Shown here piece by piece: positions 63,934 to 64,000 of a DNA stretch of 64,000 bases. The notes beneath the pieces were generated by a model, which saw only the letters and a list, made by a program, of their open reading frames with translations, was not told the origin of the DNA and did not search any database. The stretch comes from Verrucomicrobiota bacterium (GTDB lineage Bacteria > Verrucomicrobiota > Verrucomicrobiia > Opitutales > Opitutaceae), in the NCBI GenBank assembly GCA_023432225.1, contig JAEYUW010000024.1, positions 62,001-126,000 of the forward strand, given 5' to 3'. Position numbers and translations under genes: made by a program. How positions within the stretch are numbered: position 1 is the first letter of the stretch; each line of letters starts with the position of its first letter.

Positions 63934-64000
63934 GGCGCGACGAAACCGGCTCGGGCAGGAAATTCAACGCCGCCGCGACGAACACCGCGTGCGCCACGAC
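63905..64000 (-). CDS. possible C-terminal fragment of an upstream minus-strand gene
   Basis: An open minus-strand frame runs in from beyond the window and stops at 63907-63905, giving about 31 residues (VAHAVFVAAALNFLPEP then a basic tail) and overlapping the acetyltransferase start by 29 bases. Too short to assign; it may be a real gene end or chance. Confidence 0.25.
   Translation of the reverse strand, partial: VVAHAVFVAAALNFLPEPVSSRHAIRLPQRP

Overview
High-GC bacterial chromosome segment, most like a member of the Verrucomicrobiota (Opitutaceae-like). That placement is an inference from gene content and style: a secreted GH5/GH51 pair, a very large secreted verrucomicrobial-type protein, a MuiA-family protein, a GxxExxY protein and many interspersed hairpin repeats. 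No rRNA, tRNA, CRISPR array, prophage or plasmid gene was recognised.

Layout. 1-7729: an assimilatory nitrate module, with the tail of a CysJ-like flavoprotein, a four-cluster Fe-S protein fused to a DmsC-like membrane anchor, a NasA-type molybdoenzyme, CobA for siroheme, a MOSC protein and MobA for molybdenum cofactor; most genes overlap or abut. 7820-14996: two ATP-grasp proteins, a GCS2-type carboxylate-amine ligase, an M29-like aminopeptidase and two esterases, which looks like a small-molecule or peptide amidoligase pathway. 15152-23553: YceI, a prenyl synthase, an ABC exporter pair, a CcoN-like haem protein, an MFS-CcoO-cytochrome c fusion and a two-component system, chained by overlaps from 17735 on. 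23663-33876: M50-like peptidase, GH5, GH51, PqiA-like protein, a REP transposase, MuiA, a winged-helix regulator divergent from an SbtA-like bicarbonate transporter, and an SDR. 33901-38959: UvrC, a GxxExxY nuclease-like gene, CinA and HolA. 39052-46740: methyltransferase, two hybrid sensor proteins, a globin/cytochrome c/small membrane protein operon, and a LuxR-type response regulator. 46747-64000: a kinase-like protein, the 1485-residue secreted protein, BadF-type kinase, LpxR-like protein, RidA, RNA methyltransferase, sensor ATPase, MazG-like protein, Upp, penicillin acylase and an acetyltransferase.

The most unusual feature is repeat biology. Over twenty hairpins with a conserved GTAG foot (REP-like) are scattered here, and a REP-associated tyrosine transposase is bracketed by an inverted pair of them. 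Five genes take their TAG stop codon from the GTAG foot of such a hairpin. A second class of element has inverted arms built of three or four short tandem units (7-10 bases, unit sequence differing between copies). One of these is filled exactly by a 127-residue gene for a GxxExxY protein with a PD-(D/E)XK-like motif. A third class is a small palindrome centred on GTATTA, and all six copies seen lie inside reading frames. Several repeats are translated in frame within conserved enzymes.
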